Shown here: positions 22,900-33,025 of the stretch, piece by piece
Numbering within the stretch: the first letter of the stretch is position 1
Layout: each line of letters begins with the position of its first letter
Source of the DNA: Tetragonia tetragonoides
Lineage: Eukaryota > Streptophyta > Magnoliopsida > Caryophyllales > Aizoaceae
Direction: 5' to 3'
Length of the DNA stretch: 64,000 bases
Assembly (NCBI GenBank): GCA_038025085.1
Contig: CM076145.1
Span: forward strand, 15,721,000-15,784,999
Program-made: the position numbers and the translations under genes
The notes under the pieces: model-generated
What the model saw: the letters and a program-made list of their open reading frames with translations, nothing else
Told to the model about the DNA's origin: nothing
Databases searched by the model: none

Positions 22900-24560
22900 G
22901 ATTCTCTTCCAATAGGGCACAACATGGCTCGTTTGTTGAATGAGGAGGCAGGGACGACGTTGAGTCCTTCAAAGCAAACTTGGCAGGATAAATGGTCCTT
23001 GGATGGATGTTCCTCTGTAGTCCGAAGGAAAGAAGCTTCTTCTGGCGCTTGAGTATTGGTGCTCTACCAACAGAAGGCAATATCAACAGACGACTGTCTG
23101 GCACTGAATCTTCATGTTTTCAAAGTGGTAAACCTGTTGAGACAGCATCGTATTCAGTCTGTTTTTTGTTATGTGGTTGCGGATATTTTGTTGGAGGGCG
23201 AGACTGGAAGAAGTTGTGGAAGGTGACTCAAGTGTGCAGACTGCAGACTGTTGTATGGGTTGATGGGTGGTGGGAGAGGCTATGTAATAAGGAGTACAAG
23301 AGGCTATGGAATACGGAGTACGAGAGGCTGGTGATGATGGTGTGGGGATGTCATAATGATAGATATACAACCCTTCATTCAAGTAAAGCTACCAGTGCTG
23401 CAGGCGTGGTGGATTGTGTACTGTAATAGCTTAAAGCATATTAGGAAGTGAGAGTTGAGAAGGATCATGGTGAGGCGCCCTCCACCTCGTGGGTATGTCA
23501 AGATGAACATGGACGCAGGCTACTTACATGGTGGTGGCGTGTGTCTGGGCATGGTGATATTGTGAGCTGCAGTGCACTAAGTCTGACAATTGGGAATTTG
23601 AGCTAGCTGAAGCACGGACACTAAGATTTCAGCTTGCTGGTACTGGTGCAAACTCAACAAGTTGAAATCAATATTTCAAGCTGTCTACAATGCAGAGGGG
23701 TTATGGATTGGTAGCAAAGAATCTTACACTACATCTGAGGGCCACATGGGCTCTATGGAGAAGTGTAGGAGAGCTGACATGGGGTTTCTTTCAGGGGTCC
23801 TGTGCTGTTCTCTCTCTGGAAACAGCAATGAAACTTCGGAACATCTTTTTTTTTTAGTGTCCACGTAACTTAGAGCTCATTAGTTTGGTGAGTGTTTAGC
23901 TAAATTGGACCACGAAAGCTACTTCTCTGCAAGGATTAATGAACTTTGCAGCGAGACTGAAGTCTTAAGTTTAAGAAACAGGTTGCAGCAGCTGGGATTG
24001 CTGCTTCTCTTTACTGTGTGGCGTGAAAGAAACAATATAATATTTTCACAGAATTTCTACTCCAGCTGGTATGCTACTGCAGTAGATTTAGCTTGTGATC
24101 TGCGCTAGGCTTTATTCAGCCAGTGTTAGGAAACGTAGCAGTAATGATAGAAATTACTTTGAACCTTTGATGTAATTCAATTTGATTGCTTGTTTTCTCT
24201 GTTTGTAAGTAGAGATGCTTTCTAGGGATTAGGATGCAGGGAGAACTTCCTATGTTGTAGGTGGCTTCCTCTCCCAATCGCCTTTAGGTGTAATCCTTTT
24301 CATTGGTAATGAAATTCAATAATTCTTAGCAGGTTAGGAATAGTGGAAGGTGATTGTTTGAAGATTATGAGAAGTTTACAGCAAGGTGAAAGGCTAATTA
24401 CTGCTATGAGATTTAGTGTTTAAAAAAATTTACTATTTAGTGGTTTTGTTTAGTACAGGTTGTACTGTACAGTTATTTGGTGTCATGTAAAAAGAGAAGG
24501 AAAGAAGGTGTCTCATGTTATGGTGCACTTGAATCCATTTCTTTTAGTTCTGCAATTTGG
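22900..24560 (+). mobile_element. Old LINE fragment (LINE-B), interrupted
   Basis: Decayed zf-RVT at 22992-23426 ('FFWRLSIGALPTEGNINRRL') and RNase H split in two: 'YVKMNMDAGY' and 'ELAEARTLRFQLA' end near 23645, and 'LGIVEGDCLKIMRSL' and 'WCHVKREGKKVSHVMVHL' resume at about 24335-24545. It resembles LINE-A in the same domains. Many stops and frameshifts make it an old copy. The gap between the two RNase H parts is another LINE insertion. Confidence 0.75.
23655..24334 (+). mobile_element. Younger LINE fragment (LINE-C) nested in LINE-B
   Basis: Inside the RNase H region of LINE-B lies a different LINE 3' end: 'NETSEHLFF' of a zf-RVT domain, 'TVWRERNNIIFSQNFYS' of the C-terminus (to 24108), then a 3' UTR ending 'ttggtaatgaaattcaata'. 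LINE-B RNase H continues directly after it. The target-site duplication was not pinned down, so the limits are within about 20 bp. Confidence 0.65.
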
Positions 24561-25878
24561 ATAATCAGAAATCCGAAAAAGTTAGAAATGTAACATCATC
24601 GAATATATATAATACATCTGATATCCAATTTTCCATCCAAACAAAAAAGACAAAAGAGTAACAAATTAGAAAGTGATTTTGTGTGATAAAATAAACTTTT
24701 TAAAGGTAATGAGGTAACCGTTAAATAAATAACTGCGAAGTCGAATACATAAGTTATATGGTAAATCAAAATATCAATAAACTTGGGCCCTAAAAAATAA
24801 AGTACTAATCAACTTGAGAAAACTTATGTTGCTCCAAGACAAGCAGAGAAGTGCTCTGTAGATATGTGTTATTTGTTGAGCTTCTTATTTTTCGAAGGTG
24901 ATAGTTGCTAAAATTGAGAGTGTACGGGCCATTTCATTGGGTTGTAGCTATCCATTTCTTTCCTTTTTTTCTAATAACTTATATAGGGGGTTGTAGCTAC
25001 TTTTTCCTTCTATTTTTATTTAAAAAAAATAACTTGTTCTATACAGGTTAATGAAAAAAGAAAATCAACAACTTTACGCTTTTCAAAAAAATAAATATAT
25101 GATGCTTGTTCCAATACCTTTATTGTTGGATTTTTTGTATTAAACCAATTTTCCATCAATTGCAAGCTAATATGATGACTGCTTGTCATACAGAATAGTT
25201 GTGGTAATATGGTCATGTTATACGATATTTTGAGGTCAATAGCTCATAGCCCCTTCTAATGAGAGTTATGTCCACTTTTTTCATACGGATTATAATGCAA
25301 TCTATTATGTGCTGATGTACGATTTGCTTAAGAAAAATCATCAACAAAGAAAATAAGTAATTTGCGTTAAATATCGCATTGTATAAATATGGACATATAA
25401 GAATTTGGAGGGTAAAAGCACACCTGACTGGACCTACTGCATGATAAATTTGATCAACAATTCATGTATAATGGTAGTTTTCTGGTGAAAACTGAAACTT
25501 ATGTTTTAGTCCAAGAGATTCAAAGAGCAATATATGATAGCTAACCCATATTATCAAAGCCAAGCAACATGATTCTTAACATTATATTGATATGTTGCAA
25601 GGAAAGTACCAAGAATTGGACTTTCTTTGAGGCAATAATACTCTATCCCACAATATTTTTAGGGACGATGGGAGCTACACCACTGGGCTTCCACCAAAAC
25701 TCACAATAATGAATGAATATGGCTGATATTCAAGTTCATTCATGATTTTTATAGTTGAAACAAAATAATTCAACTAATACCACATCCTTACCCTTTTCAT
25801 GAGAATAATAGAATTTAAATTATTAACTAAGATAATTAAAATATTTAACATTTATTATATAATAACCCACTTGGAGGG
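24561..25878. other. AT-rich intergenic DNA, no gene
   Basis: No recognisable coding sequence. It may be the body of a Helitron ending at 25909, but no 5' TC end was identified. Confidence 0.3.
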
Positions 25879-25909
25879 ACGCGTGCAACGCACGCGTACC
25901 ACCAACTAG
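25879..25909 (+). mobile_element. Helitron-type 3' end (hairpin plus CTAG)
   Basis: An 8-bp perfect stem with a 3-nt loop, acgcgtgcaacgcacgcgt (25879-25897), is followed after 8 nt by CTAG (25906-25909) and then T. That is the hairpin-CTRR arrangement of Helitron 3' ends, with insertion before T. The 5' end and element length are not known. Confidence 0.5.
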
Positions 25910-26048
25910 TGATAACAAAGGGAAAAACTTAAGAAGAAATAAAACAAAAACGGAAGTTCAAATTGGGAGTTAAAAAGAAAGGAGTAAAGGCATATATGTG
26001 AAAATAAAAAGAATAATAAATAAAGCAAAATAAGGTGCACCTTAGAGT

Positions 26049-26640
26049 TTTTTTTTTTTTGTTCAAAAGGAGAGCGTAGCTCTTAGTTTATTTAAAGATA
26101 GAAATGGTATGTGTCCCAGCACGACCTACATTGTCATCAAACAAACTGGGAAAAAGACCCTCTGGAGGGTCATCTAAAATACTAAAATTGCTAGTCATAG
26201 TAAAGCTAAAATTGGCGAGCCAATTTGCAGCAGTATTGGCTTCACGATAAACATGTAGGGCCCGAACACCCCTGGCTTCGTCAACCAACAACGTACTACA
26301 TTGCATGATGAGGTAGCAGTGGAGGTTCCACGGTTCAGGGTCCTCACGCAAAGTACGCACCACTACTGCAGAGTCGACCTCCAAAATAATATGCGTAAAG
26401 CCCTTGTCCTTGGCTAGTAGTAAGCCTCGAAGAGCAGCAAGCAGCTCGGCCTTAACCGAGGTACAATGTCCACACTTGAGAGCAAATACTTGGATAAACG
26501 CTCCGCTTGCGGCACGGATAAATCCACCAGCTCCAGCCATCCTAGGATTCCCGCGGGAAGCACCGTCAGTATTAACTTTGGTCCAACCAGCAGGGGGTGA
26601 CTCCCACCGAACATTAATTTCTTCCCTTTTTCTGCAATAT
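26049..26640 (-). mobile_element. 5'-truncated LINE fragment (LINE-D), RNase H
   Basis: The minus strand gives an RNase H-like (RVT_3) domain of a family different from LINE-A. 'WTKVNTDGAS' at about 26575 leads in frame into 'MAGAGGFIRAASG', 'KAELLAALRGLLLA', 'LEVDSAVVV' and 'REANTAANWLANF', ending at 26088. A plus-strand T run at 26049-26060 corresponds to its A tail. No upstream RT is present. Confidence 0.8.
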
Positions 26641-26942
26641 CAAGGATGAACTGCTTTCTATCATGTGGTATATCATGCGGGTAAGAACAAGAGATTGCTC
26701 AACATAAGAAAAAAAGAACAAGTGAAAACAAGGAAATGTTGCTTCTAATGACCGAACATAGCAGATAAGCCTTTGCGGGGGAGCGGGAGGCCAACGAAGC
26801 AACTGAGATGCAGTTATACAAATATGCATATATTTAATTTATTTAATTTCAGGATGACGGGGGAGGCCATGGAACACACTGCCTCTCCCCATTGTCTCCG
26901 CCACTACTTAAAGGTCCCAACTTGGCAAAGATAACCAATAAT

Positions 26943-27438
26943 TAAGGTTGGCAAAATCTGACAGGACACGACAATACGATACGAATCGGACACGAAAGTA
27001 GCGAGTTAGTGTCAATGATTTCCGATACGTTTAATTAAATGGGTCGAACATGGCTGACACGCTTAATTAAATGTGTTAGGTTCAGGTTGGCATTTCAAAC
27101 ACAAAACTGACACGCTCTAATATGATTAAACCAATATTACTATAAAATTGAAGTGAAAATATATAATATAGCTTACTTTATATCTATTTACCATGGAACT
27201 TTATATGGATCCATTTTGAAATTTCTTCAAGCATCTTATCATTTATTTATACAAGTGGTTCTTTTAATTTTTCAAAGAAAAAAATAATTAAATTGGTCGA
27301 GCAGGTTAAACAGGTTGACACGACTATTACACGATTATTAAACAGGTCGGGTTATTGGGTTAGAGTTGAGAGGTTTCTGACACGTTTATTGTTAACACGA
27401 ACACGAACATCACACGATATGACCATTTTACCACCCTA
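26943..27438. mobile_element. Non-autonomous hAT element (496 bp)
   Basis: Ends TAAGGTTGGCAAAAT and (reverse complement) TAGGGTGGTAAAAT are flanked by a perfect 8-bp TSD, ccaataat, at 26935-26942 and 27439-27446. The interior is rich in 'cgtgtcaacctgtttaa'-type repeats and non-coding. A truncated relative lies in the glycosyltransferase intron at 62246. Confidence 0.92.
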
Positions 27439-27619
27439 CCAATAATGTATTGGCCTGATGACTAAGATTGAGGTGGTGTCAGTTACATTACGTCCTTGTT
27501 TCCAGTCTGCTTCCCCATGTATATCCCTATGCATATGTACACAAAGTGCTTGTGTTTTTTTTTTTTTTTTTTGGCAAAGAGCAACTTCTTCTTTTTTGGG
27601 CGTGGCTAAAGAGCACACA

Positions 27620-28190
27620 CAGTGCTTGTTTGATTGGTTGACACTTGAAAACAAGGAAAGTGGTACTTTCTGGGAAGTGTAAGGCTCTGTTTGATTCACC
27701 TTAATTTTACTTAAATTCAGTTCAGTTCAGTCCAGTTCATTTTAGTTCAGTTCATGTGTAACTTTATCACTCATATAACTTTTGATTCCGAATTAATTTC
27801 ATGATGATAAATACGTCATTTGAAAGATCTCAAAGTATACTTTCAAATGAGTCCAATATTGACTATGTTTGGACTAATTTTAAATGGTTAACGGTCAAGT
27901 TTAAAAAATATATTCAGTTCAGATCAGTTTTATCCAGGTGAATCAAACGGAGCCTAAATCTATCTCTTGTTTGGTCGACAAAAATATTATAGTACTATTA
28001 CCTTGCCCCTAAAATGGAGGAAGTTGCTAAGCTTGCCCCCCATGTAAGTAGCACTTCCCACAAATTCCCATAAATTTGAAATTTCTTGTTCAACCAAACA
28101 AGATTTAGTACTTCCAATGATTTTATACGTCCAATGAATTAGTACTTTTCATGGGAACTTACTTCCCATGTTTAACCAAACAAGCACTTT
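27620..28190. mobile_element. Inverted-repeat element hosting a Harbinger MITE
   Basis: The left end 'gtgcttgtttgattggtt' and the reverse complement of the right end 'gtgcttgtttggttaaac' form an inverted repeat of about 18 bp. Poly(T) tracts lie outside each end. A TSD was not established. It contains the 27683-27954 insertion, so it is the older of the two. Confidence 0.4.
27683..27954. mobile_element. PIF/Harbinger-type MITE (272 bp)
   Basis: Ends GGCTCTGTTTGATTCACCT and AGGTGAATCAAACGGAGCC are near-perfect inverted repeats flanked by TAA at 27680-27682 and 27955-27957. A 3-bp TAA/TTA target duplication is typical of PIF/Harbinger. No coding capacity. Confidence 0.85.
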
Positions 28191-28455
28191 TTTTTTTTTG
28201 AGGCGACCTCAATGTGACGTGCCTCATTTTTATACTGGTTTTTGTGCCTTATCTAAAAGAAATAATTAAAAGAAACATGGGGAAAGATGATGATCTCCCT
28301 TGTAACCATCACTATAACTGGATGAATATGTTTTCCATATCTATCTCTAAAATTTCTAAAATTTCTATAATCGGAGACATCGTCACTAACGGGCGTAGTA
28401 GGTTCTTTCAAACTAGAATAGTGCTGAACAATTATGGAAAAATAAATTGTCACCT

Positions 28456-29112
28456 TGTAGGCATAAAAAAATATTCATATGCCACATCGAAAATTAAATG
28501 GGTCAAAGTCAAATGAAGACCCATAAATAAGCATTTTTGAGAATATTAAATTAATTATTTTAGGTAAATTAAATACCTAATTTTAATTAGTTTATTATTT
28601 TTTATTTAATGCTAAAAAGACCTTTAAAATGGATTTAAGTCATCAAAGTATGCATCAGACTACTAAGTCCATAAAAGAGGCCCATGACTACCAAGTCCAA
28701 TAAGAAACCTTAGGGAGAGCTCTCCCTATAAATAGAGCTCCCCACACTCTTTCAGAGGGGTTCAGTCATTCTCCATCCAAGTTGCAGAGAAGAACCCCGA
28801 AGACCATTCCTTCCAAGGAGATTGAAGATCATAAGCCTTGAAGATCCAAGGAGACATTGAAGCACTCAAGCATTCAAACATTGAACGAGATCAAGCCTTT
28901 GGCCCGCGTTCAACAAATTATATCAAATAATTGATCGTGACCAAGCCTCAAATCCGGCCCACGTTCAGTAAATCAAATCAAAGTCAAGTGGAGATCGAAT
29001 CAGGGGATCAAATTAGAGATTGTAATACATTTTCAATATCAAAAAAATTAACTTATTTGTTCATATATTTTGTCTCTGTTATTTATTTTCAAATACGAAA
29101 TTTGTGTTTACA
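28456..29112 (+). repeat. LARD-1 5' LTR (657 bp)
   Basis: Starts TGTAGGCATAAAA and ends TTTGTGTTTACA. By eye it differs from the 3' LTR at roughly 20-25 positions (about 3%). The promoter TATAAATA is at 28727-28734. Confidence 0.9.
28727..28734 (+). promoter_or_regulatory. TATA box of LARD-1 5' LTR
   Basis: tataaata inside 'ccctataaatagagctccc'. The same element is kept in the 3' LTR at 43872-43879. The U3/R border would lie about 30 bp downstream. Confidence 0.6.
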
Positions 29113-29191
29113 AATTTTGGCAGGGTCGGTGGGACCATCTCTACCCCTCATCTCTTTCTCTGCAAGTTCAAACATTGAAGCATATTTAACC

Positions 29192-29642
29192 ATGGTGTCT
29201 AAGGATTTCATTTCTGGCGGATCAAATAAGTTCGTAGGATCTAACTCTTATAATATTCAAGTAAAAGCCGCATAGGAAGACGATCAGTCAATGGATGATT
29301 CTTCTACTTTAAGCAATGCAATCCTATTGGAGGAATCATTGGAGTCAACTCACCTAAATGACGTTTCCTGCATGACAATCGAAGTGCAGACCATCGAGGA
29401 ACAATTGGCGGATATGAAGAAAATTATCGCAAAACTCATCAAAGACAGCGAAGAAAAGGATAACCAAATCGCCAGTTTGACCAAAAAGTTGGAGAAACCC
29501 CCAAAGGAAGATACATCTGGCGATGAAAGTGATGGAGACTCTGCTGCATGTTTCAAGTCATCAAAAAGTACAAAGTCTAAAAAGAAATCCGAAGGTTCAG
29601 AAGGTGCAAAGATATATCTGGCGATGAAAGTGATGGAGACTT
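29192..29642 (+). pseudogene. LARD-1 gag-like protein, N-terminal part
   Basis: An ATG at 29192 opens a frame with one internal TAG (29273-29275) that continues from 29291. It includes a coiled-coil-like, Lys/Glu-rich stretch: 'MTIEVQTIEEQLADMKK', then 'DNQIASLTKKLEKPPK'. The LARD-2 gag has the parallel 'MTIEAHTLEEQLTSMKL' and 'EISALTKKLGKKK'. The Retrotrans_gag core seen in LARD-2 is missing here, because the frame runs into foreign chromovirus leader sequence at 29643. Confidence 0.7.
29515..29641 (+). repeat. 26-bp duplication at the nested-element junction
   Basis: The 26 bp at 29515-29540, beginning atctggcgatgaaagtgatg, recur exactly at 29616-29641, immediately before chromovirus sequence starts. 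The two copies are in different reading frames, so this is a DNA repair scar rather than a protein repeat. It looks like templated filler from end joining. Confidence 0.7.
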
Positions 29643-29913
29643 CCTCATATCTAAGATTCCTCGAATCCACAGGTGTCACGGGTCGTTCAAGCTTTACCAT
29701 CTGCAAGCGAGAAACAACACGTTAGTACTTCACTCGAGCACTTCAGATAATACCAAAACAAGTAAAAGAAGCAATTAAACTCATTTCGGCTTACAAATCT
29801 TTTATTCACATAACTTAAGTCTATTTAAGTTTTCAACTATGAGCACATCTTAATGATATACTTTTCCATCAAAACGTACGTTAGGGACAGTAACATATGC
29901 TCTGATACCAACT
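29643..29913 (-). repeat. Truncated second chromovirus leader
   Basis: It matches the leader at 38888-39158 almost base for base, including the PBS (29899-29910) and the start of the leader reading frame. Its presence outside the 3' LTR shows that two elements shared this LTR before truncation. Confidence 0.85.
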
Positions 29914-32750
29914 TGTAACACCCCGAATTTTCGTCTAATTTAAAACAATTTAAAATCACGAGTTGCAGCGGAAAAACCCTAGAAATTCGAAGCGTCACCG
30001 CCGTATTTAATGTTCAAATTAAATAAGAGGCTAGAAAGAAAACAAATGTTATATATCCCAAACATACATACTAGATAATTAAATAATAACTATCTTTCCC
30101 AACTAACTTAAAACAAATAATCCAAATGAAATAGAAATATTAAACTTATTAATTCTCATGCAAGAGAATTAATCTCATTACAATATAAAATCCCAATAGT
30201 AAAAGAAGTTCCAAACTAAACAATAAGATAAATGTTCTTAGAAGATTTACAATCTTCTTCAGTCGCCTTCCCCTAGCTCAACGTCGAGCTACAATTCCTG
30301 TCAATCTACTCCCCCATATAGACGAATTCCATATAGGTTCATCATAGGTCCACTATTGAAGAGAAATGGACAACAAACACAAGTAAAAAGGAAAAATAAC
30401 CAATCAGCTACGCTGAGTAATTCTTAACCACATAGTTCATTTAAATCTCCAAGTTAAGCCAACATGCTTAGTTAAATAATAATCATGCTTTAAGAATAAA
30501 GACAACATGCTCTAAAAATAAAGACACGCATAATCACCAAATAATAAATCTCAGTATTTATTGTTATCCATTAGCCAAGTTTATTGGAGAGAAGAGAATC
30601 GCATGAATTGTCAAACCAACCGCAGTCGATTCAATAAGATTTTAGTCCCGTGCACATTGGCAAAAGAGGGATCAACCATCCCGGAGTATAGATGACTCCC
30701 GATGTACTTCAATGTTCCTTAGTATGCATACCCTCCTTCGACCCTAAAGTCTATAGGAAGAACTGTTTCGGAGAACCACTCGCCCAATTACTCAGTATGG
30801 ATACAAAATTTCCAAAACATTGAGGCCATAACAATTAGAACCACTCAACGTAACAAGTGACAAATTTCCATTCGCATCCTTCGGTGGATCCATTACCAAA
30901 GAAGTCTTAACTCTCAATTCAGTTTAATATGGTGATCACATAACAAGTAATACACATAATCTTGGCACTCAAGTAACACAATATGGTTACAAATTTCCGA
31001 TGGCATATTACATGAATGGCATCTAGGCCTCAATTCAAAATCACCTAATTCAATAGTCAAAATTCATTTCAACTTATTGAAGTAACATGCTTCTAACATG
31101 ATTCACATGCTTATTAACATGATACCAAAAATAGCAATTCCAAGCTATATTCCAATTAAACAATTATTAACATAATTTTCGTTCAATAACCAATAATAAA
31201 ACATGCACCTCCTCACATGAATATTAACAAGTAGACATTGCTACACCAAGTGAATTTCCAACATAATACATGCATTCACTAACATATAATTCTATATGAA
31301 TTATCACAAGGAAATAAATATTAATTATCCCTTTTCAAAATACTCACAAATCCAAACATGAGTTTACATCCTCAATCCAATACCAGACAAATGAATACAA
31401 ATCCCAATAGATATGAATTATGACAAAGAGATTTTATAATTCATCTACACATGAATTACCTTTAGCAATAGGCAATCGTGACAATCAACAACGTAAGCTC
31501 CTTACGTTTATGCGCGATCAACGAGTCCTAACAAATCCACAATACACAAATGGTCAATATTTTGACTTCTAAATCACTTTATTAAACTTTAAAGATGATT
31601 TAGTACCCTTAATTTAATTAATTAAGTTGCTGAAATTTTCACTTACTCATACATGCTCAAAGTTTCCAAAAACGATTTACATAAACTAAATTTGAAAACT
31701 TTCCCAAACCCTAAAACAAGTCAACAAATCAACACAAGTCATCAACCCAAAACACCACCACCACCACTAACCACCACCGGCGGGACCCACTTGCTGCCAC
31801 CAGCAGCGGCTGGCCGCCAGCAGCAGCCACGACAGCCGCGCAGCGGCTGCGCATGACCTAGCCGTGCACCACATGGTTTCTCTTTTTTTTTTTTTTTTTT
31901 CGTTAAACAAATTTAACAAACCCTAATGTAATTAAATCCACAATTCATAAATTTCCAGATTTAATTAAATTACAAAGATCTAAGCTTTTGCATTCAAACC
32001 TTGATTCAATTCAACAAAACAATAAATCAAACCCTAATCATGATCCTATCATGCAAAAATAATAGAATCTAGCAAACCCTAGGCAAAACTAAAATAGGGT
32101 TTACTCAAACAAAATTAGGGTTCATAAACTCATACTTGAATTGAATCTAAAAGCTTTTAATAATCAAAGAATACAAGTTTAGAACACTTACTTGAAAATC
32201 AAGGATTAAAACTGAGCAAAGATGAATTGTGAAAAAGTGATGAACTTGCTCTTTCTTTTTGCTCCTTGGGTCGTGCGTGAGTTTGAGAGAGTGAGAGATG
32301 AGTGGATTTTTTTTTTTTTTTTTTTTTTTGTGTCTAGGTTAAGTTGATGAGTGAGGAAGTTGAGTCCAATTAGGAAACCAAATCCCTAATTCTTCTCCTT
32401 CCTTTTCTCCTTCAACTTCCCAAACTAATAACCAGTCAAACCCTCTCAAAGTCTACCTTTTTAGGAAATAATTTTTCACAAAATAAAAACTGATTTTTGC
32501 TCCATATTTTCGGCTCTTGGCCGAAAATAATGGCCCTAATTAGGCCTTAATTATTTTCGGCCAATCCGAAAATAATCAAGCCCTATTTCTTTCTTTTATT
32601 TTGGCCCAATTAATTTTATTGGATCCAAAACAACCCATACATTAATTAGGCATTTTAAATCATGAGCCCAATTAATATTTTAAATCCAAAATTGCATTTT
32701 CTTTTTAAGTAATTATTATTCTAAAATGAATAATAATACGGAGTATTACA
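29914..32750 (-). repeat. Chromovirus LTR, low-coordinate copy (2,837 bp)
   Basis: Plus strand starts TGTAACACCCCGAATTTTCG and ends GGAGTATTACA. Paired with 39159-41970. A GC-rich, CCA/CAG-repeat patch at about 31755-31860 and a poly(T) tract at 31885-31900 lie inside and differ slightly in length between the copies. Confidence 0.93.
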
Positions 32751-33025
32751 TCCTTACCCCCTTAAAAGAACTTTCGTCCTCGAAACTTAGAATCACCACC
32801 AAAGTGAAGCTAGTTCCAAAAGGCGAAGTTTTTCCACCACACTTTCAAAGTTCAATACACAACATATAACTCGAAAGTTTAAATGTTTTTACACACAACT
32901 TTTCCAAATGACAAAATGAGCATGATGTAATGCAATGCAATGAGTTTTCCAGTCTTTTTTTCTTTTCTTTTTGTGGATTGTTACACCCTTCCCCCCTTAA
33001 AAAGGTTTCGACCTCGAAACTAAGG
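32751..33025 (-). other. Duplicated polypurine-tract module
   Basis: Next to the LTR the minus strand reads cgaggacgaaag, then ttttaagggggtaagga and TGTAATAC. About 235 bp inside, at 33022-32979, it reads cgaggtcgaaac, then tttttaaggggggaaggg and TGTAACA. Both have the form of a polypurine tract followed by an LTR start, but only the outer one borders the present LTR. Confidence 0.6.

Noticed and set aside
31653..31856. Pro/Thr-rich frame in the chromovirus LTR
   Set aside because: It lies in a CCA/CAG-rich patch of the LTR, and the other LTR copy breaks it.
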